Shown here piece by piece: positions 33,573 to 41,856 of a stretch of DNA of 64,000 nucleotides. The position numbers were made by a program, and so were the translations under genes. Each line of letters opens with the position of its first letter. The stretch's first letter is position 1. The stretch lies in contig NZ_KB905826.1 in assembly GCF_000381025.1 (NCBI RefSeq), positions 1 through 64,000 of the forward strand, written 5' to 3'. The DNA is from Streptomyces sulphureus DSM 40104 (GTDB lineage Bacteria; Actinomycetota; Actinomycetes; Streptomycetales; Streptomycetaceae). The notes under the pieces were generated by a model. It was not told the DNA's origin. It searched no databases and saw nothing but the letters and a program-made list of their open reading frames with translations.

Positions 33573-33640
33573 CACGCCGCAGTTGGCCAACGCGCCGCCG
33601 ACAAGCGGGAGTTCACCCCGCGGTCGGCGTGCTGCTCGGC

Positions 33641-33664
33641 TCAGTCGCTCAGTCGCTCAGTCGC
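33641..33664. repeat. Three 8-bp direct repeats at the msiK 3' end
   Basis: TCAGTCGC is present three times in tandem across the last codons and stop of msiK. The protein ends RLSD inside the repeat. Because the unit is not a multiple of three, a change in copy number could move the stop codon. Confidence 0.85.
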
Positions 33665-34761
33665 TCACCGGTCGAGGTGGAGAAGACGTGCGTCTCGCCG
33701 CCCCGCGGGACGACGTTGAGGGTGCTCCCCTTCTCCGGGACGTCCCGGCCGGGGACGCGCACCACGAGGTCCCGCTGCTCTCCGCCGATGTCGCAGGTGC
33801 CGTAGACGTAGCCGTCGGCACCGAGTTCCTCGACGACGTTCACCGTCACCTCGAGTCCCGCGGTGCTCTCCTTCTCCAGGCCGGAGCCACCGGCCACCTC
33901 GAAGTGCTCGGGACGCACGCCGACCGTCACCGTGGTGTCGCCCTTGTCGCTCGCCGCCTTCAGCGCGTCGCGCTCCACCGGCACCACGCTGTTCCCGAAC
34001 TTCACCCCGCCGTCGGCGATCGGCACCTCCACGAGGTTCATCGCGGGCGAGCCGATGAACCCGGCGACGAAGAGGTTCGCCGGACGGTCGTACATCTGAC
34101 GCGGGGTGTCGACCTGCTGGAGCAGCCCGTCCTTGAGCACCGCGACGCGGTCGCCCATCGTCAGCGCTTCGACCTGGTCGTGGGTGACGTAGACGGTGGT
34201 GATCCCCAACCTCCGCTGGAGACCCGCGATCTGCGTGCGCGTCTGGACGCGGAGCTTCGCGTCGAGGTTGGAGAGCGGCTCGTCCATGAGGAAGACCTGC
34301 GGCTCGCGGACGATGGCCCGCCCCATCGCGACGCGCTGCCGCTGACCGCCGGAGAGGGCCTTCGGCTTCCGACCGAGGTACTCGGTGAGGTCGAGGATCT
34401 TCGCCGCGTCCTCGACCTTCTGCCGGATCTCCGTCTTGGGCACACCCGCGATCTTCAGCGCGAAGCCCATGTTGTCGGCGACGGTCATATGCGGATAGAG
34501 CGCGTAGTTCTGGAACACCATGGCGATGTCCCGGTCCTTCGGCGGCAGATGGGTAACGTCCCGCTCGCCGATGCGTATGCTGCCCTCGTTGACGTCCTCC
34601 AGCCCCGCGAGCATCCGCAGGGAAGTGGACTTCCCGCACCCGGAGGGCCCGACGAGGACGAGGAACTCGCCGTCCTCGATGTCGATGTCGAGCCTGTCGA
34701 CGGCGGGGGTCTCGCTGCCCGGGTAGACCCGGGTCGCCTGGTCGTAGGTGACCGTAGCCAT
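33649..34761 (-). CDS. msiK: Multiple-sugar ABC transporter ATPase MsiK
   Basis: Shared ATPase that energises several sugar ABC importers in Streptomyces (cellobiose, maltose, chitobiose). The 370-residue protein has Walker A GPSGCGKS, Q loop VFQNYALYPHMT, signature LSGGQRQR, Walker B QVFLMDEP and the switch His in YVTHDQ. A C-terminal OB-fold regulatory domain (TOBE) follows from about residue 240. ATG 34761 has a GGAG ribosome site and gives the family N terminus MATVTYDQATRVYPG. No permease or binding protein lies beside it, as expected for a shared subunit. Confidence 0.93.
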   Translation of the reverse strand: MATVTYDQATRVYPGSETPAVDRLDIDIEDGEFLVLVGPSGCGKSTSLRMLAGLEDVNEGSIRIGERDVTHLPPKDRDIAMVFQNYALYPHMTVADNMGFALKIAGVPKTEIRQKVEDAAKILDLTEYLGRKPKALSGGQRQRVAMGRAIVREPQVFLMDEPLSNLDAKLRVQTRTQIAGLQRRLGITTVYVTHDQVEALTMGDRVAVLKDGLLQQVDTPRQMYDRPANLFVAGFIGSPAMNLVEVPIADGGVKFGNSVVPVERDALKAASDKGDTTVTVGVRPEHFEVAGGSGLEKESTAGLEVTVNVVEELGADGYVYGTCDIGGEQRDLVVRVPGRDVPEKGSTLNVVPRGGETHVFSTSTGERLSD

Positions 34762-34999
34762 GGTGTCTCCTTCACCGGCAGGTACGTGCCGGACGATCCG
34801 TCGTAAAGGGGATGAACGGTCCACGCGATGTGTCCACCCCGTAAACCTGCGATGACGCTATCCCGCTCGTATGTCTTTTGTCAGCACTCCGACCGCCCCA
34901 ACTCCCCCGCACGCCCCCACCCTGCTCCGACCGCCGGTGCCCCGCCCCCACGGCGATGGGTACACTTCTCGGGCGCCGGCTCGCTGGTCGTGCCGGCCG

Positions 35000-35073
35000 G
35001 CCGCCTTAGCTCAGTTGGTTAGAGCATCTGTCTTGTAAACAGAAGGCCGTCGGTTCGAATCCGACAGGCGGCT
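35000..35073 (+). tRNA. tRNA-Thr (anticodon UGU)
   Basis: The 74-base sequence folds as a cloverleaf. The acceptor stem is GCCGCCT (35000-35006) with AGGCGGC (35066-35072) and discriminator T. The anticodon stem is TCTGT/ACAGA around the loop CTTGTAA, anticodon TGT at 35034-35036. The T arm is GTCGG TTCGAAT CCGAC. CCA is not encoded. The 3' part from the anticodon loop onward is the attachment site of the element that follows, and the tRNA stays intact. Confidence 0.95.
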
Positions 35074-35074
35074 C
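35032..35074 (+). repeat. attL core within tRNA-Thr
   Basis: A 43-base stretch from the anticodon loop to one base past the tRNA end is repeated at 39870-39912 with a single mismatch (T at 35060, A at 39898). This marks the left boundary of the integrated element. Confidence 0.9.
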
Positions 35075-35082
35075 AGCAGGTG

Positions 35083-35118
35083 AGAGCCCCGTTCCGACCT
35101 TCCGGAACGGGGCTCTTT
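35083..35118 (+). terminator. Intrinsic terminator after tRNA-Thr
   Basis: A 14-bp stem, AGAGCCCCGTTCCG (35083-35096) with CGGAACGGGGCTCT (35103-35116), a 6-base loop and a TTT run. It lies 10 bases after the tRNA and inside the integrated element, so the element supplies the tRNA's terminator. Confidence 0.9.
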
Positions 35119-35124
35119 GGCGCC

Positions 35125-35143
35125 GTACAGCAGCGAAGTACAG
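35125..35143. repeat. Left arm-type repeat of the element
   Basis: A 19-base sequence beginning GTACAGCAGCGAAG and ending GTACAG is found identically at 39764-39782 near the other end. It contains the inverted repeat GTAC/GTAC. Likely integrase or excisionase arm site. Confidence 0.6.
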
Positions 35144-35214
35144 CGACCGTGGTGATCGGGGACGACTACCGTTCGGCGGTCGCAACTCAAGTTCGCCGCC
35201 CCTGAGAGGAGGAC

Positions 35215-35847
35215 CTAACTGCCGTCGGCCGGGTCGTTCCAGTGACCCGGCAGGACTGGAGGGCGCCATGTATCGGCACCGCTCCGGTCCAACCTGGGCG
35301 GATCGACAGGGGCGGGGGTCGGAGCTCCGTCAGCGACGGCTTCAAGGGAAGCCTGTACGTAGCGTAGGTAGCTCCGCACGTCTCGGATCTGTCGCTCGCG
35401 GTTGTTCCGGCCGATCCCCCGCCAGCCAGCGTCATAGGCGAGCTTCACCAGCGTCCGGTACCGGTCCCGGATTTCGGCGTCCCCGATCATCAAGAGATCG
35501 GTGTGCATGCCTCGCCGGGTCGATTCCATTGCTGCGATGCACTTCTCTCGGGCGTGATCGCTGAGCACGGGTTGATCTGCCCCTACGTCCGGCAGAGACG
35601 GTAGCCAGCCGTAGAGGTCTGCCAGTCGTTCGAGCAACTGGCGGGCTGATTCCGCAGCACGTTCACGTTCTCTCTCGTGCCGTGCGAGCCGCGCCGCTGC
35701 AACCTCCTGAGCAGCGGCCAGCTCTATCTGAGATCGAACGGTCCTGGTGGTCTGCCAACGCGCCACACCTATGGTGATTAAGCCGCCGACGAGAGTCCCG
35801 AGTAATGAACTGGCTGTTTGGCCTGCAAAGTCGCTCCAGCCACTCAT
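35215..35847 (-). CDS. Membrane-anchored coiled-coil protein of the element, unknown
   Basis: A 210-residue protein. One N-terminal membrane segment (SSLLGTLVGGLITIGVA, residues about 13-30) is followed by a heptad-rich helix dense in Glu, Arg and Ala (about 40-90), then a helical domain ending near residue 170, and a Pro-rich tail. No known domain is recognised. The ATG overlaps the integrase stop (ATGA), so it was translated as the last gene of the int operon. The reading frame is intact although the integrase is dead. A cargo role, for example in exclusion or phage defence, is only conjecture. Confidence 0.75.
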   Translation of the reverse strand: MSGWSDFAGQTASSLLGTLVGGLITIGVARWQTTRTVRSQIELAAAQEVAAARLARHERERERAAESARQLLERLADLYGWLPSLPDVGADQPVLSDHAREKCIAAMESTRRGMHTDLLMIGDAEIRDRYRTLVKLAYDAGWRGIGRNNRERQIRDVRSYLRYVQASLEAVADGAPTPAPVDPPRLDRSGADTWRPPVLPGHWNDPADGS

Positions 35848-37107
35848 GCCGGACCATCCTGGGCGGACGGGGTGCCCTCATCAAGGCCGTGTGGGCCGAA
35901 GCCCTTGGAGAGCCATTGCAGGGCGTCGCGGATCTCTGCGTCGCTGGCCTCTGAGTACACGTCGAAGGTCATCGTGAACTTGGAGTGCCGCAAGATCCGC
36001 TGCGCCACCTTGGGGTGCACCTTCATGGCGACCAGAAGCGAACCGGTGGTGTGCCGGGTGTTGCGGAGTGGGATGGCGCGAACGCCCGACTGGCGGACGC
36101 GGACGGCGAAGGCCCGGGTGAGGTTGTCCGGCTCGATCGGCGTCCCGTAGCGGGTGGTGAAGATCAGCCCGTGCACGTCCTGCCACAGCTCACCAGCCCC
36201 TTCCCGGTCCGTCGTCTGCTGCTGGCGGCGCTGCCGGAGCGCGGTCAGGCAGAGGTCGGGGAGGGGGAGGAAGTCCTCCGAGTCCTCCGTCTTCCTCTCG
36301 CGGTGCAGGACCCCACCGCCCGCACGCTGTAGCTGGTGGTCGATGTACAGCTCTCCGGTGTCGAAGTCGACGGAATCCCACGTGAGGCCCAGGATCTCCC
36401 CGCGCCGCAGGCCGAGAGTGAGCGCCAGGACCCACGCGGCGTACAGCGGGTCGACGGACGAGACGGCGTGCTCCAGGAACCGGCTGGCCTCACCGACGGA
36501 CCACGCTTTGACCTTGCGGCGCCGGGGCTTGGGGACCCGTACGGGCATGGCCGCGTTGCGCGAGATCTCCTATTCGACCACCGCATGGCTCAGGGCCGCA
36601 CGGCGGGTGTCCCGGGCGATCTGGACGAGACGCCCGCTCGGGTACTTCTCGCAGCACTGGCCGAGGGCACAGCACCGCTGACGCTCGGGACGGCGTTTGG
36701 AGTCCTTGCCTTGGGCGCGGCACTGGCAGGTGCCGGCCAACGTGGTCAGCCACTCGCGCACGTCCCGCGCGGTGAGATTGTCGAGCCGCTTCGAGCCGAG
36801 GTGCGGCCTGATGTAGAGGCGCGCCGCACCCTCGTACGCGACGTAGGTGAGGGGCGCCAGGTTGGGCTTCACGATCTCCCTCAGCCAGTAGTCGAGGAAG
36901 GCCGCGACGGTGCGGTGCCGGTGGCGACCGGGCCCTTCTTGGCGTCGGCGTGGACCTTGAGCTATTTGCCGTGCACGTCGGGGCCCGTCTTGCCGTAGAC
37001 GTACTTGCGCTTGCGTTTGCCGTCGGGGTGGTGACCCAGACGTACGCGGCGAATCCGTTGCGGTACGGGTAGATGGAGCCTTCGCCGTTGCCTCGCTTGC
37101 CGCTCAT
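35844..37107 (-). pseudogene. Tyrosine integrase, inactivated
   Basis: Site-specific recombinase of the pSAM2-Int type. The start (MSGKRGNGEGSIYPYRNGF) overlaps the xis stop. The frame is broken by a one-base loss near 37040, a TAG at 36962-36964 (where relatives, as I recall, have Trp), a second frameshift near 36925 and a TAG at 36570-36572. The core-binding part (VKPNLAPLTYVAYEGAARLY) and catalytic domain remain readable. The first catalytic Arg is in LGLRRGEILGL and the nucleophile Tyr in TMTFDVYSEA. The box II His is replaced by Arg: LRNTRHT where relatives have LHDTRHT. The last open segment (35844-36548) could still make a fragment. Confidence 0.9.
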
Positions 37108-37316
37108 GCCGACCACCTCATGGGGTCTTCGGCCGTCTCGGCGCAGTGGTTCACGTACTCGTCGACCCAGGCCGGGAGGACGCGGCGGTTGCGGCCGACC
37201 TTGACGGAGCGGATCTCTCCGGTGAGCACGGGCATCTTCGTCTTGGAGAGGCCGAAGCCGAGCATGGCGGCGACCTCGGCCGTGGTGTGCCACTTGGGCG
37301 TGAGGGCCGTCGTCGT
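37104..37316 (-). CDS. Excisionase-like MerR-fold DNA-binding protein (Xis)
   Basis: A short winged-helix protein of about 70 residues of the excisionase family: WHTTAEVAAMLGFGLSKTKM, then GEIRSVKVGRNRRVLPAWVDEYV, the usual helix and wing. It sits directly before int with an ATGA overlap, as in Streptomyces integrative elements. No ATG or GTG is found where the start should be. AAGGAGG is followed by an ACG at 37316-37314 at a proper distance, so the start codon may have mutated from ATG, and the gene may be silent. Confidence 0.7.
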   Translation of the reverse strand, partial: TTTALTPKWHTTAEVAAMLGFGLSKTKMPVLTGEIRSVKVGRNRRVLPAWVDEYVNHCAETAEDPMRWSA

Positions 37317-37354
37317 CGGTCGGTGCCTCCTTCGGCGGCGAGGGAGGTAGAGCG

Positions 37355-37975
37355 TCAGGCTTCGGCGGCGGTGAGGCCGGTTCCGGAGTAGGTCCAGTGG
37401 GCGAGGACGAGCGTCGACTCGTTGTCGTCGGGGTGCGTGTCTTCTCCGTGTGCGATGGCTGCTTGGAGGCGGCGCCATTCGGCGCGGGCGGCGCGGAGGG
37501 TGCCGAGGGTGGTGGAGTAGCGGCGGGTCTTGGTGGAGAAATGGCCCTGGAAACCGAGCATGTGAGCCCAGGCCCGCAGGCGGAGGTGTGCGCGGTCTTT
37601 GCGGGCGCCGAGGGCCCAGGCGGTGCGGATGAGGCGTTCGGCGTGTGCGGGGAGGTTCATCGTCGCCAGCTCGGCGACGAAGCGAACGCGGCGGTCGAGG
37701 GTGCCGGTCGCGGTCTCGGCGCCCTTGGTGGCGTACTCGGCGATGTAGGCGGCCACCGCGCGGTCGGTGAGGTCCTGGCCGCCGTCGAGGTCGGGGCCGT
37801 GGATGGTGCGTACGTCGAGCTGGCGGCCGAAGACGAAGGTGTGCGTACGGCCGTCGAGGGTCGGCCCGATGACGGCGGCCGTACGGGAGGCGGCGCGGAT
37901 GGCGTCCGTCAGCAGCTCGGCGGAGGCCAAGTGCGGGGGCGGGGAGTCGCCGCCGTCGGGGCCGTCGAGTATCTG
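37355..37975 (-). pseudogene. C-terminal remnant of RepSA-type replication initiator
   Basis: The last about 205 residues of an open frame resemble the C terminus of the rolling-circle initiators of Streptomyces elements: LLTDAIRAASRTAAVIG, TDRAVAAYIAEYATKGAETA, and RLRAWAHMLGFQGHFSTKTR followed by RYSTTLGTLRAARAEWRR. The N-terminal catalytic part with its Tyr nucleophile is missing; similarity stops near ILDGPDGGDSPPPH. Upstream codons in the same frame (to 38116) belong to unrelated, AT-richer sequence, so a deletion or insertion joined them. The left coordinate is the stop codon. Confidence 0.8.
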
Positions 37976-38112
37976 GATGCAGTTCGATACGCCATTCTTA
38001 AAGTGGCCGACGACTACGACTGGGTTTCTTCGCCTCGCTAATGTGAGCCGTGCGATCAGCGCACAGCCTGATCCGTGAGGTCGCGGTAAGTTTCGTCTGA
38101 CTTGGCATGTAT

Positions 38113-38985
38113 TCATATTCGGGCTTTCCTCATGGATTCATTGGCGCCCTGCAACATTCCACCCAAGAGTGCGACAAGTACCAGAACCGCAACAGCTTTA
38201 AGCGTGTCCACGGTCGCCGCCTTTCTCCATGCCGGCTCCTCCTTGGGGGGTTTCCATGCCCCAAACCGGAAAAGATTCCACGCGTACAGAAAGAGGGTGG
38301 TTCCCGAATACTGAAGCCATCGACGCGTATCCCCATCGACTATCACCGACACGATCACCAGAATCAACCCAACAGCCACGGATATTAACGCAAAGCGCGT
38401 TGAGAGTACAACGCGGGGCATCCGGCTTGTGACGCCCTCTACGCCCGGGGCGGCGGAGAAAATTGCCCGTAGACTGATGCTGCGAATAATCTCCCAGTCT
38501 CGCGCAAGCTTATTTGCAAAGCCCCGAAGGTTCGGTTTGATGTCGCCCGGGCGCTTCGCCACTCCCTTGTAGAAGAGTAGAGTTTCTCGGTTCGACATGA
38601 GGCTGACAAACCCCACACCTCTAATGTCGGAACGGTCAATTAGCTTACCGTTGCTGTTTTTTCGTTTCCAGCGAGGAACCTTCGGATCGCACAGGTGACC
38701 GTCATGCATCCGGCGGGCATTCTTGTGATGGCGACAGTATGACCACTCTCCGGGAACCACTTGACGGCAGGGCTTGTCTCTCCGGCGTTGAGTCGTGTGG
38801 TAATACTTGCAGGCAACTGGCCAGACCCGTCCGCGCATTATCCAAATGAGAACCCGAAGTAAAGCCACGAGTGGAAGAAATAGGGAACCAACTATTAGTG
38901 GCCACGGGATGGGGCTGAACCTACGGTCTAGCCACAGAGCAAAAATAGTAAGGCCCTGTCCGATTAAGTCAAACAGGTCAACCAC
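38113..38985 (-). CDS. Low-GC membrane protein with Cys/His cluster, unknown
   Basis: A 290-residue protein from GTG 38985, which has GAGGGGAG upstream. A membrane segment at residues 27-50 is followed by a Cys/His-rich cytoplasmic stretch with Cys59, His63, Cys73, Cys84, His86, His87, His94, His97 and Cys99 (KPCRQ, WSYCRHH). A basic region and about three more membrane segments complete it. Four cysteines and nearby histidines suggest a zinc site. Base composition is clearly AT-richer than neighbours, and at least three TTA leucine codons occur (for example residues 7 and 42), implying bldA dependence and foreign origin. No family is recognised. The frame is intact within a decayed element. 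Confidence 0.75.
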   Translation of the reverse strand: MVDLFDLIGQGLTIFALWLDRRFSPIPWPLIVGSLFLPLVALLRVLIWIMRGRVWPVACKYYHTTQRRRDKPCRQVVPGEWSYCRHHKNARRMHDGHLCDPKVPRWKRKNSNGKLIDRSDIRGVGFVSLMSNRETLLFYKGVAKRPGDIKPNLRGFANKLARDWEIIRSISLRAIFSAAPGVEGVTSRMPRVVLSTRFALISVAVGLILVIVSVIVDGDTRRWLQYSGTTLFLYAWNLFRFGAWKPPKEEPAWRKAATVDTLKAVAVLVLVALLGGMLQGANESMRKARI

Positions 38986-39444
38986 TTTTCTCCCCTCGCG
39001 CTGACAGGCCGGCATGCGCGCCAGAAGTATGGACAATTCTGGGCAGTCTAGCTCATACCATCAAGTGCATCCAGGGTGCACAGCACTGACCCAGATCCAC
39101 CGGTGCAGGAAGGTCAGCCCTAAGCGCCGGTAGAGCAAGCCCGCACATCTGACGCTGGTGCGCCAGATGTATGCCAGAACGGTCGATGCTCCAGAGGCAA
39201 CGTGGGTCTGCTGAAGAATGGCTATCGCCCACTCCTGCACGGGTTCACCCAGCTCATGCCTTCCGGAAAGACCTGTTGCCCCGTGGTGCCCAGGGTGGGG
39301 GCTTCAGGTGTGGACAGCGCTGGGAGAGCGCGGGGTAGCTTCGACGCTCATAAGTCGACTTCAGGAGGCTCGTGTGCATGCTGATGCTTCGAGCAGGCCG
39401 GGGCAACTCTGGGCGGCCGGTGAAGTCTTGGCGCGTCCGGGCCG

Positions 39445-39876
39445 GTGTCTGGTGTGGCAGGTGTGTACGGGTGGCACTTCGAGGAGGCGCCGCACCCGGA
39501 CCTGCCAGCCGGGCGGCTTGAAGCGGTGCTGAGCGAGTGGATGACCGAGTACGTGCGCGTGTGCTGGCTGGAGCATCCGGAGCCGTGGACCGTTGAGGCA
39601 GATCTGATCAGTCGTCTGGACCTGCCGCTGAACCTCGATCGGGCCCGGCGCAACCCCTTCCACCCACGTCTCACCGAGCTACGTGCCCGGGCACGACAGC
39701 GGGCGAGAGAGCTGCCCCCACCGCGTGACAGGCCGCGTCGGGTGGACGCCACCAGCGGGTGCTGTACAGCAGCGAAGTACAGCACCTCCGCTGACCGTTG
39801 GCGCCCGCAGGCCCCTCGCGGCGTCAGTCGTGCGATCACTCCGACCGTGGATGTCCGAGCTGTCCACAGCTTGTAA
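39445..39876 (+). pseudogene. C-terminal fragment resembling GIY-YIG nuclease proteins
   Basis: An open frame of 143 codons. The part from EAVLSEWMTEYVRVCWLEH through LISRLDLPLNLDRARRNPFH to LRARARQRARELP resembles the C terminus of GIY-YIG nuclease-like proteins common in Streptomyces elements. The N-terminal GIY-YIG core is absent from this frame and was not found upstream. The end of the frame runs over the right arm repeat and into the att core, so it is probably not the native C terminus. Best read as a gene cut during element decay. Confidence 0.45.
39764..39782. repeat. Right arm-type repeat of the element
   Basis: Identical to 35125-35143. Here the flanks extend it to a perfect 7-bp inverted repeat, GCTGTAC and GTACAGC, separated by nine bases. 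It lies about 90 bases inside attR. Confidence 0.6.
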
Positions 39877-39912
39877 ACAGAAGGCCGTCGGTTCGAAACC
39901 GACAGGCGGCTC
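39870..39912 (+). repeat. attR core (tRNA-Thr 3' fragment)
   Basis: Copy of the tRNA-Thr sequence from the anticodon loop to past the T arm and acceptor 3' strand, 42 of 43 bases identical to attL. It lacks the 5' half and cannot form a tRNA. Confidence 0.9.
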
Positions 39913-40131
39913 TCCGAGCGGAAGACCCCGTACCGGGATAGGCGCGAGACCTTTGCGGTTCTTTCGGCAGTGCGTTGATCGCGTCTGGGTGCGCCAGGCC
40001 GCGGTGGCTCAGGCGCTCGGCGTGGTCACCGACTCCTTCGCGACGGCACATCGGGGAAGCCCGCAGGCATGTCAGCAGCAATCCCGTGGACCTGACCCAG
40101 CCCGTCCGGCAACGGCCGTGGAAGGAGCCCC

Positions 40132-40641
40132 TCATGCATAAGTCCACCGCCAAGCGTTGGAGCTGTACGTGCACTTGATCGTTCTGCCGGCCTCGTTGGT
40201 GGTTGTGGCGCCGTGGTCGCTGTTGCGGCAGTACTGGCCTGCTGAGTAGCAGTTGCCGGAGTTCGAGACGAGCGTGCAGGAGCCGGTGTTGTTCTCGGTG
40301 GTGGTGTCCTCGTCGGTGTTGTCCGCGGCTGCCGTGTCGTCGTCGCTGTCGGCCGGCTCGGCGGGGGCCTGTTCGGTGACCGTGACCGTGGGGCCGGGTT
40401 TCGGCTTGGCCTTGACGGTTCTGGTGACGGTGGGGGCCGGTGCGGGGGTCGCGGTGGTGGTGACGGTCGTTGCGGGCTTGGCCGTGACGGGCTGTTGCTC
40501 GGTGTCTTCGGCGGTGCCGATGATCAGGCCCGTGAGGAACAGGGCCGAGCCGCCGAGCCATACGAGGACGCGTTTGTGGAGCGGGCGGGTGTCGGGCGGT
40601 CTCGGTGCCGGCGGTATGGGGCCGGTGTACGGGTTGGTCAT
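40132..40641 (-). CDS. Membrane-anchored exported protein with Cys-rich C terminus
   Basis: A 169-residue protein. A membrane helix (VLVWLGGSALFLTGLIIG, about 28-45) is followed by a Thr/Pro/Val-rich linker and an acidic Asp/Thr stretch. The C-terminal domain of about 50 residues has four cysteines (GSCTLV, GNCYSAG, YCRNSD, KCTYSS), probably two disulfides outside the cell. Similar YSAGQxC domains are frequent in Streptomyces hypothetical proteins, often near mobile elements. It lies 220 bases outside attR. Function unknown. Confidence 0.75.
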   Translation of the reverse strand: MTNPYTGPIPPAPRPPDTRPLHKRVLVWLGGSALFLTGLIIGTAEDTEQQPVTAKPATTVTTTATPAPAPTVTRTVKAKPKPGPTVTVTEQAPAEPADSDDDTAAADNTDEDTTTENNTGSCTLVSNSGNCYSAGQYCRNSDHGATTTNEAGRTIKCTYSSNAWRWTYA

Positions 40642-40763
40642 CTCGTCCCCCCCAAGGCTGTTTCGGGTGGAGTGACCGTAGTGCTCGGTGAGTTGGGGTG
40701 TGGAGGGTACGTGAGAGAAGTGATGGTTCTGTGACCGTTGGCTGTGGCCGGGGTACCGGCGTC

Positions 40764-41747
40764 TCAGGGCACCAGCACCACCTTCCCCACGGTTTCCCGG
40801 TTCTCCAGCGCGCGGTGGGCGGCTGCCGCCTCGGTGAGGGGGAAGGTGTGGACGAGCGGAGCGAGGACGTCCTCCGTGGCGAGGCGTAGGGATGCCTCCT
40901 CGAACTCGCGCTTCCGGTCCTGCACTTGGGCTGCTGGGAGGCCGCGCACGGTGATTCCCTCGGTGGGGGCCTCCTCGGTGCCGTCGTCCGCCTCCGGGGA
41001 GACGCGGGTGGAGGCGCCGCCGTACGCGTGGTGGATCGCGGCGGGGGCGAGCAGGGTGGTGGCGGTGCGGGCGAGTGCGCCGCCCGGGCCGTCGAAGAGG
41101 TGGGTGACGGGGCGGGGCGTGCCGAGGGCGGTGCGGACGGTCTCGGGCCAGTCGGGGCGGTTGTAGTCGACGGCGAGGTCGGCGCCGAGGCTGCGGGCGC
41201 GGTCGGTCTTCTCCGGGCCGCCGGCGGCGGCGATGGTGCGGGCGCCGCGGTGGTGTGCGTACTGGGTGAGGAGTGCGCCCATACCGCCGGCGGCGGCGAG
41301 GACGAGGACCGTGTCCGCCGCGGTGAGTTCGACGCTGTCGAGGACGGCCATGACGGTGCGGCCCGTGCCGATCATCGCGACGGCCTGCGCCGCGGAGAGC
41401 TGTTCGGGCACGAAGTGGACGGACTCGACGGGTACGACGGCGAGTTCGGCGTAGCCTCCCGGCGCGCGGCCCAGGTGCGCGACGACGCGGCGGCCGAGCA
41501 GCGAGGTGTCGACGCCGGGGCCGACGGCGTCGACGGTGCCCGCGACCTCGCGCCCCGGGACCGTCGGCAGTTCGGGGAGTGGGAAGGGCCCGAGGGCGCG
41601 TCCCTGGCGGATGACGGCGTCGAGCAGGTGGACTCCGGCCGCCTCGACGGCGACGCGGAGGTGGTCCGCGGGCGGGAGCGGGTCGGGCACCTGCTCGAGG
41701 ACGAGGTTCTCCGCGGGGCCGAAAGCGTGCAGGTGGACGGCGTGCAT
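40764..41747 (-). CDS. Zinc-type alcohol dehydrogenase-like quinone oxidoreductase
   Basis: A 327-residue NADPH-dependent medium-chain reductase of the quinone oxidoreductase subfamily. An N-terminal GroES-like domain (PTVPGREVAGTVDAVGPGVD) is followed by a Rossmann domain with LAAAGGMGALLTQYAHHRGA. Catalytic and structural zinc cysteines are absent, as is normal in QORs. ATG 41747 is preferred for its GGAG site and family N terminus MHAVHLHAFGPAENL; the frame extends to 41858. It diverges from the pentapeptide gene with about 110 bases between starts. Confidence 0.9.
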   Translation of the reverse strand: MHAVHLHAFGPAENLVLEQVPDPLPPADHLRVAVEAAGVHLLDAVIRQGRALGPFPLPELPTVPGREVAGTVDAVGPGVDTSLLGRRVVAHLGRAPGGYAELAVVPVESVHFVPEQLSAAQAVAMIGTGRTVMAVLDSVELTAADTVLVLAAAGGMGALLTQYAHHRGARTIAAAGGPEKTDRARSLGADLAVDYNRPDWPETVRTALGTPRPVTHLFDGPGGALARTATTLLAPAAIHHAYGGASTRVSPEADDGTEEAPTEGITVRGLPAAQVQDRKREFEEASLRLATEDVLAPLVHTFPLTEAAAAHRALENRETVGKVVLVP

Positions 41748-41856
41748 GGCGGTCTCCGGTGGTGTGGTCGGCGTGGTCGCGCCATCCTGCAACTTGAAGT
41801 GCGGTACAGGTAAAGCGTCGGAAGTGCTGTCAGCGGTGGGCGGCAGGATGGTGGGC

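Larger units (their letters stand above)
35032..39912. mobile_element. Decayed tRNA-integrated element (AICE or plasmid remnant)
   Basis: About 4.84 kb lies between the tRNA-Thr 3' half and its 43-base repeat. Contents from left: cargo gene, broken tyrosine integrase, Xis-like gene, C-terminal part of a RepSA-type replication initiator, a low-GC membrane gene, and a nuclease-like fragment. The int-xis-rep order is that of Streptomyces integrative conjugative elements such as pSAM2 or SLP1. The conjugation gene tra and the rep N terminus are missing, so it cannot move by itself. Integrase mutations (two stops, two frameshifts) show long residence. Confidence 0.88.

Noticed and set aside
39870..39912. 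Second tRNA-Thr gene
   Set aside because: Only the 3' part from the anticodon loop is present, with no 5' acceptor strand or D arm; it is the att repeat.
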